A DNA stretch of 36,430 nucleotides from assembly GCA_902780985.1 (NCBI GenBank), contig CACZHN010000002.1, positions 1-36,430 on the forward strand, written 5' to 3'. Below, one piece after another: positions 16,549 to 25,867 of this stretch. Position numbers and translations under genes: made by a program. Under the pieces are notes generated by a model, which was given only the letters and a program-made list of their open reading frames with translations, was not told where the DNA came from and made no database searches. This stretch comes from an uncultured Lachnospiraceae bacterium. GTDB taxonomy: Bacteria > Bacillota_A > Clostridia > Lachnospirales > Lachnospiraceae. The first letter of the stretch is position 1. Every line of letters starts with the position of its first letter.

Positions 16549-17235
16549 TTATGTTCCGAAGGTGTATTTCTTGTCAATGAATTTGAAGAGATATCCTACG
16601 GCAATACTTATAAGCGCATATACAAATGCAACATAGACATATGCTTCCAGCACATGGCCGGTGGAAGCGGCAATAGTCTTTGTACGTCCGAGGAAATCCA
16701 TAATTCCAAACATGTAAGTTACCGAGGAGGATGCAAATATCCATATTATAGCGGTACCGTAAAGCGGTATGGCCACTTTGACAGCCTGAGGAAAGATTAC
16801 ACGTCTGAATGTCTGCAACCTGGTAAGTCCCACTGAATAAGCTGCTTCGCTCTGAAGTTTCGGTACAGACTGAAAGGCTCCTCTGAAGATCTCACCCATA
16901 AAGGCAGCTTCATTAAATGCAAAGGCGATTTCAATAAATACAATCTTGCTCCAGGAATTTACATCTATTCCGAACAGTTTATATGCCGCGAAAGGCACAT
17001 AGTAATAAACAAGAAAGATAAGAACTATGAAAGGAACCGATCGTATTATTATGGTATACACATGAAAAAACTGACTCAGTACGGGAACTTTATATACTCG
17101 GATAGCAGCAACGATGAGGCCGAAGATTGTTCCGAGCAGTATTGCGATAAGTACGACTTCAAATGTTACGGGAAGATATTTATTCAACTTGGATATTACA
17201 TCCCAGAGTCTTTCCCAGCTGAAATAGCGGTTCAT
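16549..17235 (-). CDS. ABC transporter permease, amino acid/cystine type (first permease)
   Basis: A 228-residue HisMQ-type permease with about five membrane segments and the ATPase-coupling loop GAFQSVPKLQSEAAYSVGLT followed by IFPQAVKVAIP. It starts 25 bases after the stop of the first binding protein and ends 41 bases before the second permease, so the genes are co-transcribed. It is homologous to its neighbour but distinct enough to suggest a fixed heterodimer. The imported substrate is not determined by sequence. Confidence 0.85.
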   Translation of the reverse strand: MNRYFSWERLWDVISKLNKYLPVTFEVVLIAILLGTIFGLIVAAIRVYKVPVLSQFFHVYTIIIRSVPFIVLIFLVYYYVPFAAYKLFGIDVNSWSKIVFIEIAFAFNEAAFMGEIFRGAFQSVPKLQSEAAYSVGLTRLQTFRRVIFPQAVKVAIPLYGTAIIWIFASSSVTYMFGIMDFLGRTKTIAASTGHVLEAYVYVAFVYALISIAVGYLFKFIDKKYTFGT

Positions 17236-17260
17236 ATATTAAAAATCCTCCTAAAATTAC

Positions 17261-18130
17261 TTATTTTCCGGCATCCCATTTTTCTCTCAGTTGATCGATG
17301 GTTCCGTCATCGATCAGTTCCTGAAGAGCTTTGTCCCATTCATCACGAAGTTCTTCATTTCCTTTTTTAAATACCTGATATACCGGATTGCTGATTACAG
17401 GTTCACCTACGAGTTTATAGACATCACCGTACTTTTCATTAACCTGCTGAATGGCAACCTTGGTATTAATGAATGCTGCAATGGTTCCGTTTTTTACGGC
17501 TTCAATATTAACTTCGTCGTAAGGTGTTCCGTTTATCTTTTCGAGTACAAGATTCTGCTCGGGATGTTCTTCGGCATACTTGATCCAGAACTGTCCCCAT
17601 ATAGTAGTTGCGTCATCTGCATTAATGTGAACATCCTGAAGCTGGCTTATGTCGGTGATATCACTGTCAGCGGATGTTACAAGGTATACATATTGAGTAT
17701 TGTAAGGAACGTTGGAAAATACATATCTTTCACCTCTTTCTTCAGTGAAGGATACTTCCCATGTTCCGAGATCGCTTCTGCCTGTTTCGAGTGAAGCAAA
17801 GAATGCGGACATATCTGCTGAAATATCGAATTCCACATCATATCCTATTTTCTCTGCCACAGCATTTATAACATCAACATCGTAACCGGCAAGATTGTCA
17901 TTTTCGTCTATAAAAAGAAAAGGGTACCAGTCGGCACCGATGGAAACAGTTAATGTTCCTTTCTTATTGCCGGTATCTTCCGGATTATCGGAATTTGCCG
18001 ATGCGACATTCGCAGCGGAAGATGCTTCATTACCGTTATCGGTTGTGCGTGAGCCGCATCCGACAAGTAATAATGATGTGGTAACAGCAGTGATCGCAGC
18101 GATAAGTAATTTAGATAATTTCTTTTTCAT
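17261..18130 (-). CDS. ABC transporter solute-binding lipoprotein, copy 2
   Basis: A 289-residue family 3 binding protein, first gene of the minus-strand transport operon. The lipobox LVGC has Cys25, followed by a low-complexity linker and a two-lobed domain (GYDVDVINAVAEKIGYDVEFD). The shared C-terminal FKKGNEELRDEWD marks it as a paralogue of the protein at 14892-15749. Its promoter, TTGGAC-N18-TATAAT, lies back-to-back with that of the CysK homologue on the plus strand, suggesting shared control of uptake and sulfur assimilation. Confidence 0.86.
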   Translation of the reverse strand: MKKKLSKLLIAAITAVTTSLLLVGCGSRTTDNGNEASSAANVASANSDNPEDTGNKKGTLTVSIGADWYPFLFIDENDNLAGYDVDVINAVAEKIGYDVEFDISADMSAFFASLETGRSDLGTWEVSFTEERGERYVFSNVPYNTQYVYLVTSADSDITDISQLQDVHINADDATTIWGQFWIKYAEEHPEQNLVLEKINGTPYDEVNIEAVKNGTIAAFINTKVAIQQVNEKYGDVYKLVGEPVISNPVYQVFKKGNEELRDEWDKALQELIDDGTIDQLREKWDAGK

Positions 18131-18203
18131 AATTTTTTCCTCCGTTGTAAAAAAACTTAATAAAATGGAATGTTCTATGTGGCGCCATGAAACTATAGCG
18201 AAA

Positions 18204-18233
18204 ATTATATAAAGCGGTAAAAGTCGTGTCCAA
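18204..18233 (-). promoter_or_regulatory. Promoter of the transport operon (minus strand)
   Basis: On the minus strand TTGGAC (18233-18228) and TATAAT (18209-18204) are separated by 18 bases. The same two boxes with the same spacing occur on the plus strand at 18270-18299, and the two -35 boxes lie 36 bases apart. A regulator bound between them could act on both units. Confidence 0.75.
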
Positions 18234-18269
18234 TAAGCATTTTAAAATCACAGCGATATAAAATACTAA

Positions 18270-18299
18270 TTGGACGTATCGGGGAGACTTACATATAAT
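18270..18299 (+). promoter_or_regulatory. Promoter of the divergent cysK-like gene
   Basis: TTGGAC (18270-18275), an 18-base spacer and a perfect TATAAT (18294-18299) lie 40 bases before the start codon at 18339. The -35 box forms an inverted repeat (GTCCAAT/ATTGGAC) with that of the divergent promoter. Confidence 0.75.
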
Positions 18300-18338
18300 C
18301 AGATACCAGTCTAATGGTAATTTTGATCGGAGGTTTAT

Positions 18339-19325
18339 ATGAGTAAGATTTATGAATCAATTACAGAACTGGTCGGAAACACACCGCTTCTTCATCTTAA
18401 CGGTTATGAAAAGAAATACAGTCTTAATGCCAGAATTTATGCAAAGCTTGAGTATTTCAACCCAAATCAGAGTTCAAAGGACAGGATAGCTGTGTCAATG
18501 ATAGAGGACGCAGAAAAAAGAGGTTTGATAAAGCCCGGTGATAAGATATGGGAAATGACAAGCGGAAATACCGGAATAGGCGTTGCGGCAGTAGCAGTTT
18601 CAAAGGGCTATAAAGTAAGGATACTTCTCGAGGATGATGCCAATGAGGAAAGATATCAGGCAATCAGGGCATTTGGCGGCGAAGCAGTGGCGTTCAGCGA
18701 GGATCCGGCTCTGAAAAAGGCATTGGATAATCCGGATTACAGTTTTGTATATGCGGTAAAGAAGTTCAAGGAATCTATAGTAAGTGAGAACAGAGACATA
18801 TTTTTCCTGGATCAGGATCACAATGCCGTTAATCCGTTGACGCACGAGAGAACAACGGGACCTGAAATATGGAAGGATACCAAGGGGGATGTTGATATAT
18901 TTGTTGCCGGAACCGGAACAGGAGGAACGATATCCGGTGCGGGTAAATATTTAAAAGAACAAAATGAAAATATAAAGATCATTTCCGTTCAGCCGGGGCC
19001 TGACACAAGAAAGAATCTTGAAAATCCGGACGGTATAGGAATTCCGGGAATACATGCACTTGACTGTATACCGGAGGAAAGAATTCCGCAGACCATGAAT
19101 ATGGATATAGTTGATGAATTCTTCAATGTGGAGAGTGATGAATCAAAGCAGGCAGCAAGAGATGTTGCCAGAACAGACGGAATACTGGTCGGAGAGTCTT
19201 CGGGAGCGGCACTGTTTGCTGCAAGAACACTGGCGGAGAGAAAAGAAAATGAAGGGAAAAGCATAGTTGTAGTATTCCCGGATACAGGTCTCAGATATTT
19301 TTCAACCGGATTATTTGAAGAATGA
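18339..19325 (+). CDS. Divergent cysteine synthase-family PLP enzyme, copy 3
   Basis: A 328-residue member of the CysK/CBS fold II family, longer than and clearly diverged from the two copies upstream. The PLP lysine is Lys47, but in NPNQSSKDR where CysK has NPxGSVKDR. TSGNTG and GTGGT are kept. The substrate-loop sequence QFINPANP of CysK is replaced by a segment around DQDHNAVNP, and extra residues are inserted before it. The end is PDTGLRYFST. GGAGG precedes the ATG. It is divergent from the transporter operon through paired promoters. It may use another thiol or acceptor, for example methanethiol or a different O-acylated amino acid. I would not name it cysK without an assay. Confidence 0.85.
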   Translation: MSKIYESITELVGNTPLLHLNGYEKKYSLNARIYAKLEYFNPNQSSKDRIAVSMIEDAEKRGLIKPGDKIWEMTSGNTGIGVAAVAVSKGYKVRILLEDDANEERYQAIRAFGGEAVAFSEDPALKKALDNPDYSFVYAVKKFKESIVSENRDIFFLDQDHNAVNPLTHERTTGPEIWKDTKGDVDIFVAGTGTGGTISGAGKYLKEQNENIKIISVQPGPDTRKNLENPDGIGIPGIHALDCIPEERIPQTMNMDIVDEFFNVESDESKQAARDVARTDGILVGESSGAALFAARTLAERKENEGKSIVVVFPDTGLRYFSTGLFEE

Positions 19326-19351
19326 AGTAACAGAGATCGGGAAGAAGTCAG

Positions 19352-20260
19352 ATGAGAAAAACTTATTTCATTACTATAATAACCAATATTGCTCTTGGCT
19401 ATGCTTATATTTCGGGTAAGATACTTCTTGATAAAATGACATCTGTTCAGATACTGCTTGCAAGGTTTGCACTGGCAACAGTTGTTCTGAACATTATATA
19501 CAGAAAAGACAAGATCAGGTTTAATATAAAAGAAGAAATATTATATGCCGCTGCGGCATTTCTGGGAAATTATCTTTCTCTATGGCTTAATTATCAGGCA
19601 CTTCATTACACGACAACAACAAATGTGGGAGTTCTGGGAGCCATAGTTCCGATGATGACCGGAATTCTGGGATACATTTTGTTGAAGGATTCAAAGCCGG
19701 ATGCGTTTTTCTGGACGGGATGCGTATTTGCCATGCTGGGTGTTGTACTGATCTATATAGGAGATGGTTTTGAGCTCCATATCTTAGGAGATACTATAAT
19801 TATAGCAAGCGGTTTTTTTACATCGCTTTATCTGGTTGTTCTCGGAAAGATCACTAAATTCGGGCATTCGGTTGGTGCAACCGGTAAGAGAATATCATTT
19901 TACAGTTTTATTATTCTGGGAACAGTGTATCTTTTGTCGGGGGATTCGCGCGACTGGTCCGGGCTTATGGATGCACATATGATCTTTAACTTATTGATAT
20001 TGGGAATCGGCATATCGGGGCTCTGTCTTGTCGGATACAGTTACTCAACGAAAGTACTGGGGGCGGGAAGAGCGAGCGTTTTTTCATATCTCTGCACGAT
20101 ATCCAGTGTTATATTTGCATCGGTTTTCATAGGCGAAACTGTCGGAATTAACATAGTTTTGGCAACTGCACTGATCATTGCGGGAACCTTTATCTCTGAG
20201 CAGGGAAGAAATATTATACATCTTTTCAAGCAGAGAAGATTTGAAAATCCCGGAGCCTAG
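19352..20260 (+). CDS. EamA/DMT-superfamily transporter
   Basis: A 302-residue integral membrane protein with about ten hydrophobic segments, arranged as two EamA repeats typical of the drug/metabolite transporter superfamily. It follows the third CysK homologue by 26 bases and should be co-transcribed. Escherichia coli EamA (YdeD) exports O-acetylserine and cysteine, so overflow export of a cysteine-pathway metabolite or product is an attractive role here. The family is broad, however, and substrate cannot be assigned from sequence. Confidence 0.82.
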   Translation: MRKTYFITIITNIALGYAYISGKILLDKMTSVQILLARFALATVVLNIIYRKDKIRFNIKEEILYAAAAFLGNYLSLWLNYQALHYTTTTNVGVLGAIVPMMTGILGYILLKDSKPDAFFWTGCVFAMLGVVLIYIGDGFELHILGDTIIIASGFFTSLYLVVLGKITKFGHSVGATGKRISFYSFIILGTVYLLSGDSRDWSGLMDAHMIFNLLILGIGISGLCLVGYSYSTKVLGAGRASVFSYLCTISSVIFASVFIGETVGINIVLATALIIAGTFISEQGRNIIHLFKQRRFENPGA

Positions 20261-20271
20261 AGATAGCTTAA

Positions 20272-21319
20272 CGATTATTCATGCTTATAACCGGCGATAA
20301 AAAATAAGCTATGGTGAAAGAAATGTTAATGTGATAAACTCACTCTAATCATTGTATCCTGTGATATGTAGTGTTTTTATATACAGGTTACTGATTTCAT
20401 CAGGGAGTTTATTATGACAATTATACAATTAAAGTATGTGATAGCACTCGCAAATGCTTCATCCATGCGGGAAGCTGCGAGCAGACTTTTTGTATCACAA
20501 CCGGCTTTATCCGCAACCATCAGGGAACTGGAGGATGAGCTGGGTATAAAAATCTTTGAGAGAAACAATAAAGGAATTGCCTTGACAGATGAAGGAAGAG
20601 AATTCCTGATCTATGCCAAGCAGGCAGTAAGTCAGTATCAGGTGATTGAAGACAGGTATGCGGGAAATGAACGGAATAAGGTCCATTTTTCCGTATCCAT
20701 GCAGCATTATGTTTTTGCGGTGAAGGCCTTCCTCAATGCAATCAGAGAGTTTTCCTATTCCGGATATACATACAGTGTGCAGGAAACGAAAACGGATGAA
20801 GTCCTGCTGAGCGTTAAGGACATGAAGAGTGAGATAGGAATAATATCGTATGCCAAGGGGAATGAGAAGATATTCCGGAAACTTTTCAGAGAGTATGGTC
20901 TGAGCTTTCATCCGCTCATGGTGAGAGATACTTATGCGTATCTGTGGAAAGATCATCCGCTTGCAGACAGAACGGAAATATCGCTGGAGGAGCTGAAGGA
21001 GTATCCGTGTATATCCTTTGACCAGAGCAGTGAGAGCGAGTTTTATCTTCCGGAGGAGGCTCTGGGCGAATATGATTTCGTTAAAAGAATAAAATCAAAT
21101 GACAGGGCAACATCCATGGAGCTTATGGCGGGAATGAACGGTTTCTCCATAGGTACGGGAATCATAACGGAGAGTGTCGCCATAAGCAACGACCTTGTAT
21201 GTATCAAACTGAAAGAGGATGATCCGCTTACAATCGGGTATATTATAAGAAACGGACATATTCTGAGTGAGATCGGGCAGAAATATATAGAAGAACTTGA
21301 AAAGTATAAAGTATTATAA
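20272..21319 (+). repeat. Direct repeat copy 2 (lysR plus upstream region), partner at 1122-2172
   Basis: Same orientation and arrangement as the first copy, 19,150 bases away. The upstream sequence keeps TTAT-N8-ATAA at 20285-20300 and GTGATAA at 20331-20337, as well as the AGGGAG ribosome binding site. The second GTGATAA word has become GTGATAT (20361-20367). Confidence 0.85.
20414..21319 (+). CDS. LysR-family transcriptional regulator (copy 2 of the flanking pair)
   Basis: A 301-residue LysR regulator, about 90% identical by eye to the one at 1264-2172. The DNA-binding helix region is almost unchanged (SMREAASRLFVSQPALSATI), so both should recognise the same operators. Differences are scattered over the effector domain and the extreme C-terminus. 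ATG 20414 has AGGGAG 7 bases upstream. Unlike the first copy it is followed after 13 bases by a cysteine desulfurase gene, with which it is probably co-transcribed. Two functional copies may give dosage, or heterodimers with slightly different effector response. Confidence 0.85.
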   Translation: MTIIQLKYVIALANASSMREAASRLFVSQPALSATIRELEDELGIKIFERNNKGIALTDEGREFLIYAKQAVSQYQVIEDRYAGNERNKVHFSVSMQHYVFAVKAFLNAIREFSYSGYTYSVQETKTDEVLLSVKDMKSEIGIISYAKGNEKIFRKLFREYGLSFHPLMVRDTYAYLWKDHPLADRTEISLEELKEYPCISFDQSSESEFYLPEEALGEYDFVKRIKSNDRATSMELMAGMNGFSIGTGIITESVAISNDLVCIKLKEDDPLTIGYIIRNGHILSEIGQKYIEELEKYKVL

Positions 21320-21332
21320 TAAGGAAACGGCA

Positions 21333-22475
21333 ATGAAGAAATATATTTATTTAGATAATGCCGCTACGACACAGGTAAAGGAAGCAGTCTTGCAGAGCAT
21401 GCTTCCTTTTTTTAGAGAGATATACGGAAATCCTTCCGCAGATTATGCATTTGCCCGAGAGGCAAAAGAGGCGGTGGAGAAGGCTCGAGTAAAAATCGCG
21501 TCTCTTATCGGTGCAAAGGCTGATGAGATATTCTTTACATCAGGCGGGAGCGAATCCGATAACTGGGCATTAAAAGCTGTGGCGGAGGCGAATGAACATA
21601 AGGGAAAACATATAATCACAAGTAAGATTGAGCACCATGCCATACTTCATACCTGTGAATATCTGGAGAAAAAAGGATATGAGATAACCTATCTGGATGT
21701 GGATCAAGACGGAAAAATACGACCGGACGAGCTGGAAAAATCCATCAGAAATGATACAATCCTTATATCCGTTATGGCGGCAAATAATGAGATCGGGACT
21801 ATCGAACCCATTACCGAGATAGGAAGGATAGCACATGAAAGAGGTGTGCTTTTCCATACGGATGCGGTACAGGCTTACGGTCATATACCTCTTAATGTTA
21901 CGGACATGAATACGGATCTTCTCTCGGCCAGCGGCCATAAGTTCGGAGGACCGAAGGGTGTGGGATTTTTATATGTCAGAGAGGGCGTCGGAATATCATC
22001 CTTTATTCACGGAGGAGCACAGGAGAGAAGCAGGAGAGCCGGTACATATAATACCCCCGGAATAGTAGGAATGGGAGAAGCGGCGGCTATAGCCAAAGTG
22101 AAAATGGAAGAAAATCTGAGAAAACAGACTCTTTTGAGGGATTATCTTATCGGACGGGTGCTGAGAGAGATTCCGGATGTGAGATTAAACGGTCATAGAT
22201 ATGACAGACTTCCGGGTAATGCCAATTTCAGCTTTGCATCCGTAAAAAGCGCATCTCTTTTGATACTGCTGAATAAATTCGGCATATGCGCCTCCGGCGG
22301 ATCGGCATGTACATCGGGCTCGACCGAACCGAGTCATGTACTTACGGCAATCGGACTCTCAAGAGATATTGCAGAGGGCGCTTTACGGCTTACTTTGTCT
22401 GAGGAAACAGATAAGGAAGAGATTGATTTTGTGGTTGATAATCTGAAAGAGATAACGGAAAGATTAAGAAACTGA
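21333..22475 (+). CDS. Cysteine desulfurase, NifS/IscS family
   Basis: A PLP enzyme that takes sulfur from cysteine to form a persulfide for Fe-S cluster assembly. The protein has 380 residues. EHHAIL and the AVQAYGH region contact PLP; the Schiff-base lysine is Lys203 in SGHKFGGPKG; the catalytic cysteine is Cys326 in GSACTSGS, in the family's exposed loop. AAGGA precedes ATG 21333; a longer frame from 21297 overlaps lysR and is rejected. Location at the end of the nif-like block suggests a supply of sulfur for the many clusters of that system (NifS-like role), although it could serve general Fe-S assembly. No NifU/IscU scaffold is visible in the window. Confidence 0.9.
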   Translation: MKKYIYLDNAATTQVKEAVLQSMLPFFREIYGNPSADYAFAREAKEAVEKARVKIASLIGAKADEIFFTSGGSESDNWALKAVAEANEHKGKHIITSKIEHHAILHTCEYLEKKGYEITYLDVDQDGKIRPDELEKSIRNDTILISVMAANNEIGTIEPITEIGRIAHERGVLFHTDAVQAYGHIPLNVTDMNTDLLSASGHKFGGPKGVGFLYVREGVGISSFIHGGAQERSRRAGTYNTPGIVGMGEAAAIAKVKMEENLRKQTLLRDYLIGRVLREIPDVRLNGHRYDRLPGNANFSFASVKSASLLILLNKFGICASGGSACTSGSTEPSHVLTAIGLSRDIAEGALRLTLSEETDKEEIDFVVDNLKEITERLRN

Positions 22476-22516
22476 GATTTAACCTTTGTGTACATTTGAA
22501 AGGACAGACAGTTACA

Positions 22517-23305
22517 ATGAGTGAAATAAAAACCCGATACGGGAGTTTTATCCCGTACAGCGGTGAAGTTGAATTAAGAAAAAAGAATAAGGAACCGGTC
22601 ACTTATCATGAAAACGGTGAGATAGCGAGTATCTATTTTGAAGATATACAGAAGGTTAATACGCCTCTGGGAGAAATTGATGCGGAGTATCTGACCTTCT
22701 ATCCGGACGGATCTCTGAAGAGACTCTTTCCGTCCTACGGCCAGCTTAGCGGTTACTGGACGGAGGATGATGAATACCGTCTGGCACCGGTGGCGGAACT
22801 CACCTTCTTCGGTCGGACTTTCAGGGTGCATCCTTTATGTATCGCATTTTATCCGTCGGGCAAAGTTAAAAGCTTTACGATATGGAACAGAGATACTATT
22901 TCCGTGCCGACAAAATACGGAGAAGTGGAAAGTAATTTCGGATTCGATCTTACGGAAGACGGAAAACTGAGATCCGTTGAGCCTTCATTTGGGGCAAAAC
23001 TGGAGACGGAGAAAGGTGTGATATATCCTTTTGATACCGATAACTACCGTCTGAGTGCCGAGAACAATTCCCTTGTTTTTGATGAGGAGGGGGATATTGT
23101 GAGCGTTAAGACATTAAGGACGGGACTTAAGGTTTCGGCCGGGGCCGGCATAATAAATATACGGGCATGTAAGGCACAGGACCCGTTGACCGGGTTTGAG
23201 AGACTGTTTCCTCTGAGTTTACATATCAGAGGGGGACTCGTCGAGGTAACCTGCCTTGATAAGATTAAAGAATCCTTTCCGGCGGATGAGGTTGAATTTA
23301 TCTAA
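22517..23305 (+). CDS. Unknown protein with repeated beta-strand units (MORN/YwqK-like)
   Basis: A 262-residue protein with no signal peptide or membrane segment. It contains several repeats of about 50-60 residues around a TPLGEIDAEYLTFYPDGSLK-type unit: a strand, a turn with xPDG or xPSG, then K-S/R-hydrophobic. This resembles MORN or YwqK-like repeats, but I do not recognise a family with known function. The start is uncertain: ATG 22517 is chosen although its ribosome binding site is weak; a TTG at 22496 is possible. It follows the desulfurase by 41 bases and may be in its operon, so a link to cluster or sulfur handling is conceivable but unproven. Confidence 0.65.
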   Translation: MSEIKTRYGSFIPYSGEVELRKKNKEPVTYHENGEIASIYFEDIQKVNTPLGEIDAEYLTFYPDGSLKRLFPSYGQLSGYWTEDDEYRLAPVAELTFFGRTFRVHPLCIAFYPSGKVKSFTIWNRDTISVPTKYGEVESNFGFDLTEDGKLRSVEPSFGAKLETEKGVIYPFDTDNYRLSAENNSLVFDEEGDIVSVKTLRTGLKVSAGAGIINIRACKAQDPLTGFERLFPLSLHIRGGLVEVTCLDKIKESFPADEVEFI

Positions 23306-23475
23306 AAAATTTATGTCAAAAATCCGTAGTGAAAAATTAACTAAAAAAATCAGGATTTTAGAATATATAGGTATAAATTAACGAAATTTAAAAAAATGCC
23401 CACAAAAGACAAATTTTTGTGTATAATCGTTTGCGGTAAAATAGTTTATCGAAATATATAAAGAGAGGTTTAATT
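23306..23475 (+). promoter_or_regulatory. AT-rich promoter region of the phosphoketolase gene
   Basis: The 170-base gap is strongly AT-rich. A perfect TATAAT at 23422-23427 lies 48 bases before the start codon, with a poor -35 box. An AAAATCC/GGATTTT inverted repeat near 23320-23360 may be a weak terminator for the upstream gene. AGAGAGG precedes the ATG at 23476. Confidence 0.5.
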
Positions 23476-25842
23476 ATGGATCACAGTGTAATCACAGACG
23501 AGTACCTTGCTAAAATGGACGCGTACTGGCGTGCGACTAATTATCTTGCTGCAGCTCAGCTGTATCTTTTAGATAATCCACTCCTCCGCGAGCCACTTCA
23601 GAAGGAACAGATTAAGAAGAAGATAGTAGGTCACTGGGGAACAGTTCCTGGACAGAACTTCATCTATGTTCATCTTAACCGTGTAATTAATAAGTACGAT
23701 CAGGACATGATCCTTCTTTCAGGACCGGGTCATGGTGGAAACTTCTTCGTAGCAAACGCTTACCTTGAAGGTTCATACAGCGAAGTATATCCAAACATCA
23801 GCAGAGATATGGATGGTCTTCAGAAGCTTTGCAAGCAGTTCTCATTCCCTGGCGGTATCTCAAGCCACGTTGCTCCTGAGACACCTGGTTCAATCCATGA
23901 AGGTGGAGAGCTTGGTTATTCAATAGCTCATGCATTCGGTGCTGTTTTTGATAATCCTGAACTTATCGCTGCTTGTGTAGTTGGTGATGGAGAGGCTGAG
24001 ACAGGTCCTCTTGCAACATCATGGCAGTCAAATAAATTCCTTAATCCGATTACAGATGGTGCAGTACTTCCTATTCTTCACCTTAACGGATTTAAGATTT
24101 CTAACCCTACAATTCTTGCTCGTCTTTCACATGAGGAGCTTGAGGCATTCTTCAAGGGTAATGGATGGAAGCCTTACTTCGTAGAAGGTTCAGATCCAAA
24201 GGAAATGCATAAGAAGATGGCAGAGACTCTTGACATCGTAGTTGATGAGATCAAGGCTATCCAGAAGAATGCAAGAGAGAACAACGACGCTACAAGACCT
24301 GTATGGCCAATGATCGTTCTTCGTACACCAAAGGGATGGACAGGACCAAAGGTAGTAGACGGAAACAAGATCGAAGGTTCATTCCAGGCACATCAGGTAC
24401 CTGTAATGATGGATAAGCCTGAGCATATGCAGATCCTTAAGGAGTGGCTTGAAAGCTATCATGCAGAAGAGCTCTTCGATGAGAACGGTGCTCTTATTCC
24501 TGAACTTCAGGAGCTTGCTCCAAAGGGAGACAGAAGAATCGCTTCTAACCCACATGCAAACGGTGGTAAGCTTCTTCATGACCTCAGACTTCCTGATTTC
24601 CGTGATTATGCTGTTGACGTACCTACACCAGGATCAGTTGAGAAGCAGGATATGATCGAGCTTGGTGGATACATCAGAGACGTATTCAAGCTTAACGATG
24701 ATCAGAAGAACTTCCGTATCTTCGGACCTGATGAGACAATGTCAAACCGTCTCAACAAGGTATTCGAGGTAACAAACAGAGATTGGAACAACCCAATCGA
24801 AGAGGGAACAGATCAGTTCCTTGCAGCTGACGGACGTGTTATGGACTCAATGCTTTCAGAGCATATGTGCGAAGGTTGGTTAGAGGGATACATCCTTACA
24901 GGTAGACACGGATTCTTCGCTAGTTACGAAGCGTTCATCCGTATCATTGACTCAATGGCTGCTCAGCATGCTAAGTGGCTTAAGGTATGTAACGGACTTC
25001 CTTGGAGAAGACCTATTGCATCACTTAACCTTCTTCTTACATCAAACGTATGGCAGCAGGATCACAACGGATTCACACATCAGGATCCTGGATTCCTTGA
25101 TCATATTTCTAACAAGAAGGCAGACGTTGTAAGAATCTATCTTCCACCAGACGCTAACTGCCTCCTTTCAACAATGGATCACTGCCTGAAGAGTAAGAAC
25201 TATGTAAATGCTATCGTTGCTAGTAAGCACCCAAGACCACAGTGGCTCACAATGGAGCAGGCTGTTAAGCATTGTACACAGGGTATCGGTATCTGGGATT
25301 GGGCATCATCAGATAACGGAGACGATCCTGATGTTGTACTTGCATGCTGTGGTGATACACCTACACTTGAGGCTCTTGCTGCAGTTGATATCATGCACAA
25401 GGAAATGCCGGATGTTAAGGTTCGTTTCGTAAACGTAGTTGACCTTATGAGACTTGAGCCAAAGGATAGACATCCTCACGGACTTTCAGATGTTGATTAT
25501 GATACAATCTTCACAAAGGATAAGCCGATCATCTTCGCATTCCATGGATATCCAACACTTATCCATGAGCTTACATATACAAGACATAACCATAACATCC
25601 ATGTTCATGGTTATCATGAAGAAGGTACAATCACAACTCCATTCGATATGAGAGTTCAGAATAAGATTGACCGTTTCAACCTTGTAATCGCTATGATCAA
25701 CAACATTCCATCACTTGGAAACAAGGGAGCATTCCTTGTACAGAAGATGAAGGATAAGCTTGTTGAGCATAAGACATACATCCACGATGTAGGTATCGAT
25801 ATGCCTGAAGTTGCAGAGTGGAAGTGGACAGGTCTTAAGTAA
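23476..25842 (+). CDS. xfp: Xylulose-5-phosphate/fructose-6-phosphate phosphoketolase
   Basis: A thiamine diphosphate enzyme that splits xylulose 5-phosphate (and often fructose 6-phosphate) with phosphate into acetyl phosphate and an aldose phosphate, in the cytoplasm. The 788 residues are typical. Recognisable family segments are [38 protein letters not shown] (ThDP/metal site) and the C-terminal [15 protein letters not shown]. The codon use (frequent CGT, GGT, ACA and AAG, fewer rare codons) looks more optimised than that of its neighbours, suggesting strong expression. The TPP riboswitch and thiC immediately downstream make a functional pair: thiamine diphosphate is this enzyme's cofactor. 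Confidence 0.95.
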   Translation: MDHSVITDEYLAKMDAYWRATNYLAAAQLYLLDNPLLREPLQKEQIKKKIVGHWGTVPGQNFIYVHLNRVINKYDQDMILLSGPGHGGNFFVANAYLEGSYSEVYPNISRDMDGLQKLCKQFSFPGGISSHVAPETPGSIHEGGELGYSIAHAFGAVFDNPELIAACVVGDGEAETGPLATSWQSNKFLNPITDGAVLPILHLNGFKISNPTILARLSHEELEAFFKGNGWKPYFVEGSDPKEMHKKMAETLDIVVDEIKAIQKNARENNDATRPVWPMIVLRTPKGWTGPKVVDGNKIEGSFQAHQVPVMMDKPEHMQILKEWLESYHAEELFDENGALIPELQELAPKGDRRIASNPHANGGKLLHDLRLPDFRDYAVDVPTPGSVEKQDMIELGGYIRDVFKLNDDQKNFRIFGPDETMSNRLNKVFEVTNRDWNNPIEEGTDQFLAADGRVMDSMLSEHMCEGWLEGYILTGRHGFFASYEAFIRIIDSMAAQHAKWLKVCNGLPWRRPIASLNLLLTSNVWQQDHNGFTHQDPGFLDHISNKKADVVRIYLPPDANCLLSTMDHCLKSKNYVNAIVASKHPRPQWLTMEQAVKHCTQGIGIWDWASSDNGDDPDVVLACCGDTPTLEALAAVDIMHKEMPDVKVRFVNVVDLMRLEPKDRHPHGLSDVDYDTIFTKDKPIIFAFHGYPTLIHELTYTRHNHNIHVHGYHEEGTITTPFDMRVQNKIDRFNLVIAMINNIPSLGNKGAFLVQKMKDKLVEHKTYIHDVGIDMPEVAEWKWTGLK

Positions 25843-25867
25843 TATAAGACAATACAACAGAACTTTA

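Noticed and set aside
17291..17794. Long plus-strand open frame of 167 codons opposite a binding protein
   Set aside because: It is a shadow of the lipoprotein gene on the other strand, without ribosome binding site or recognisable domain. The same applies to the other long antisense frames, for example 26343-27047 opposite thiC and 33730-34473 opposite the glycosidase.
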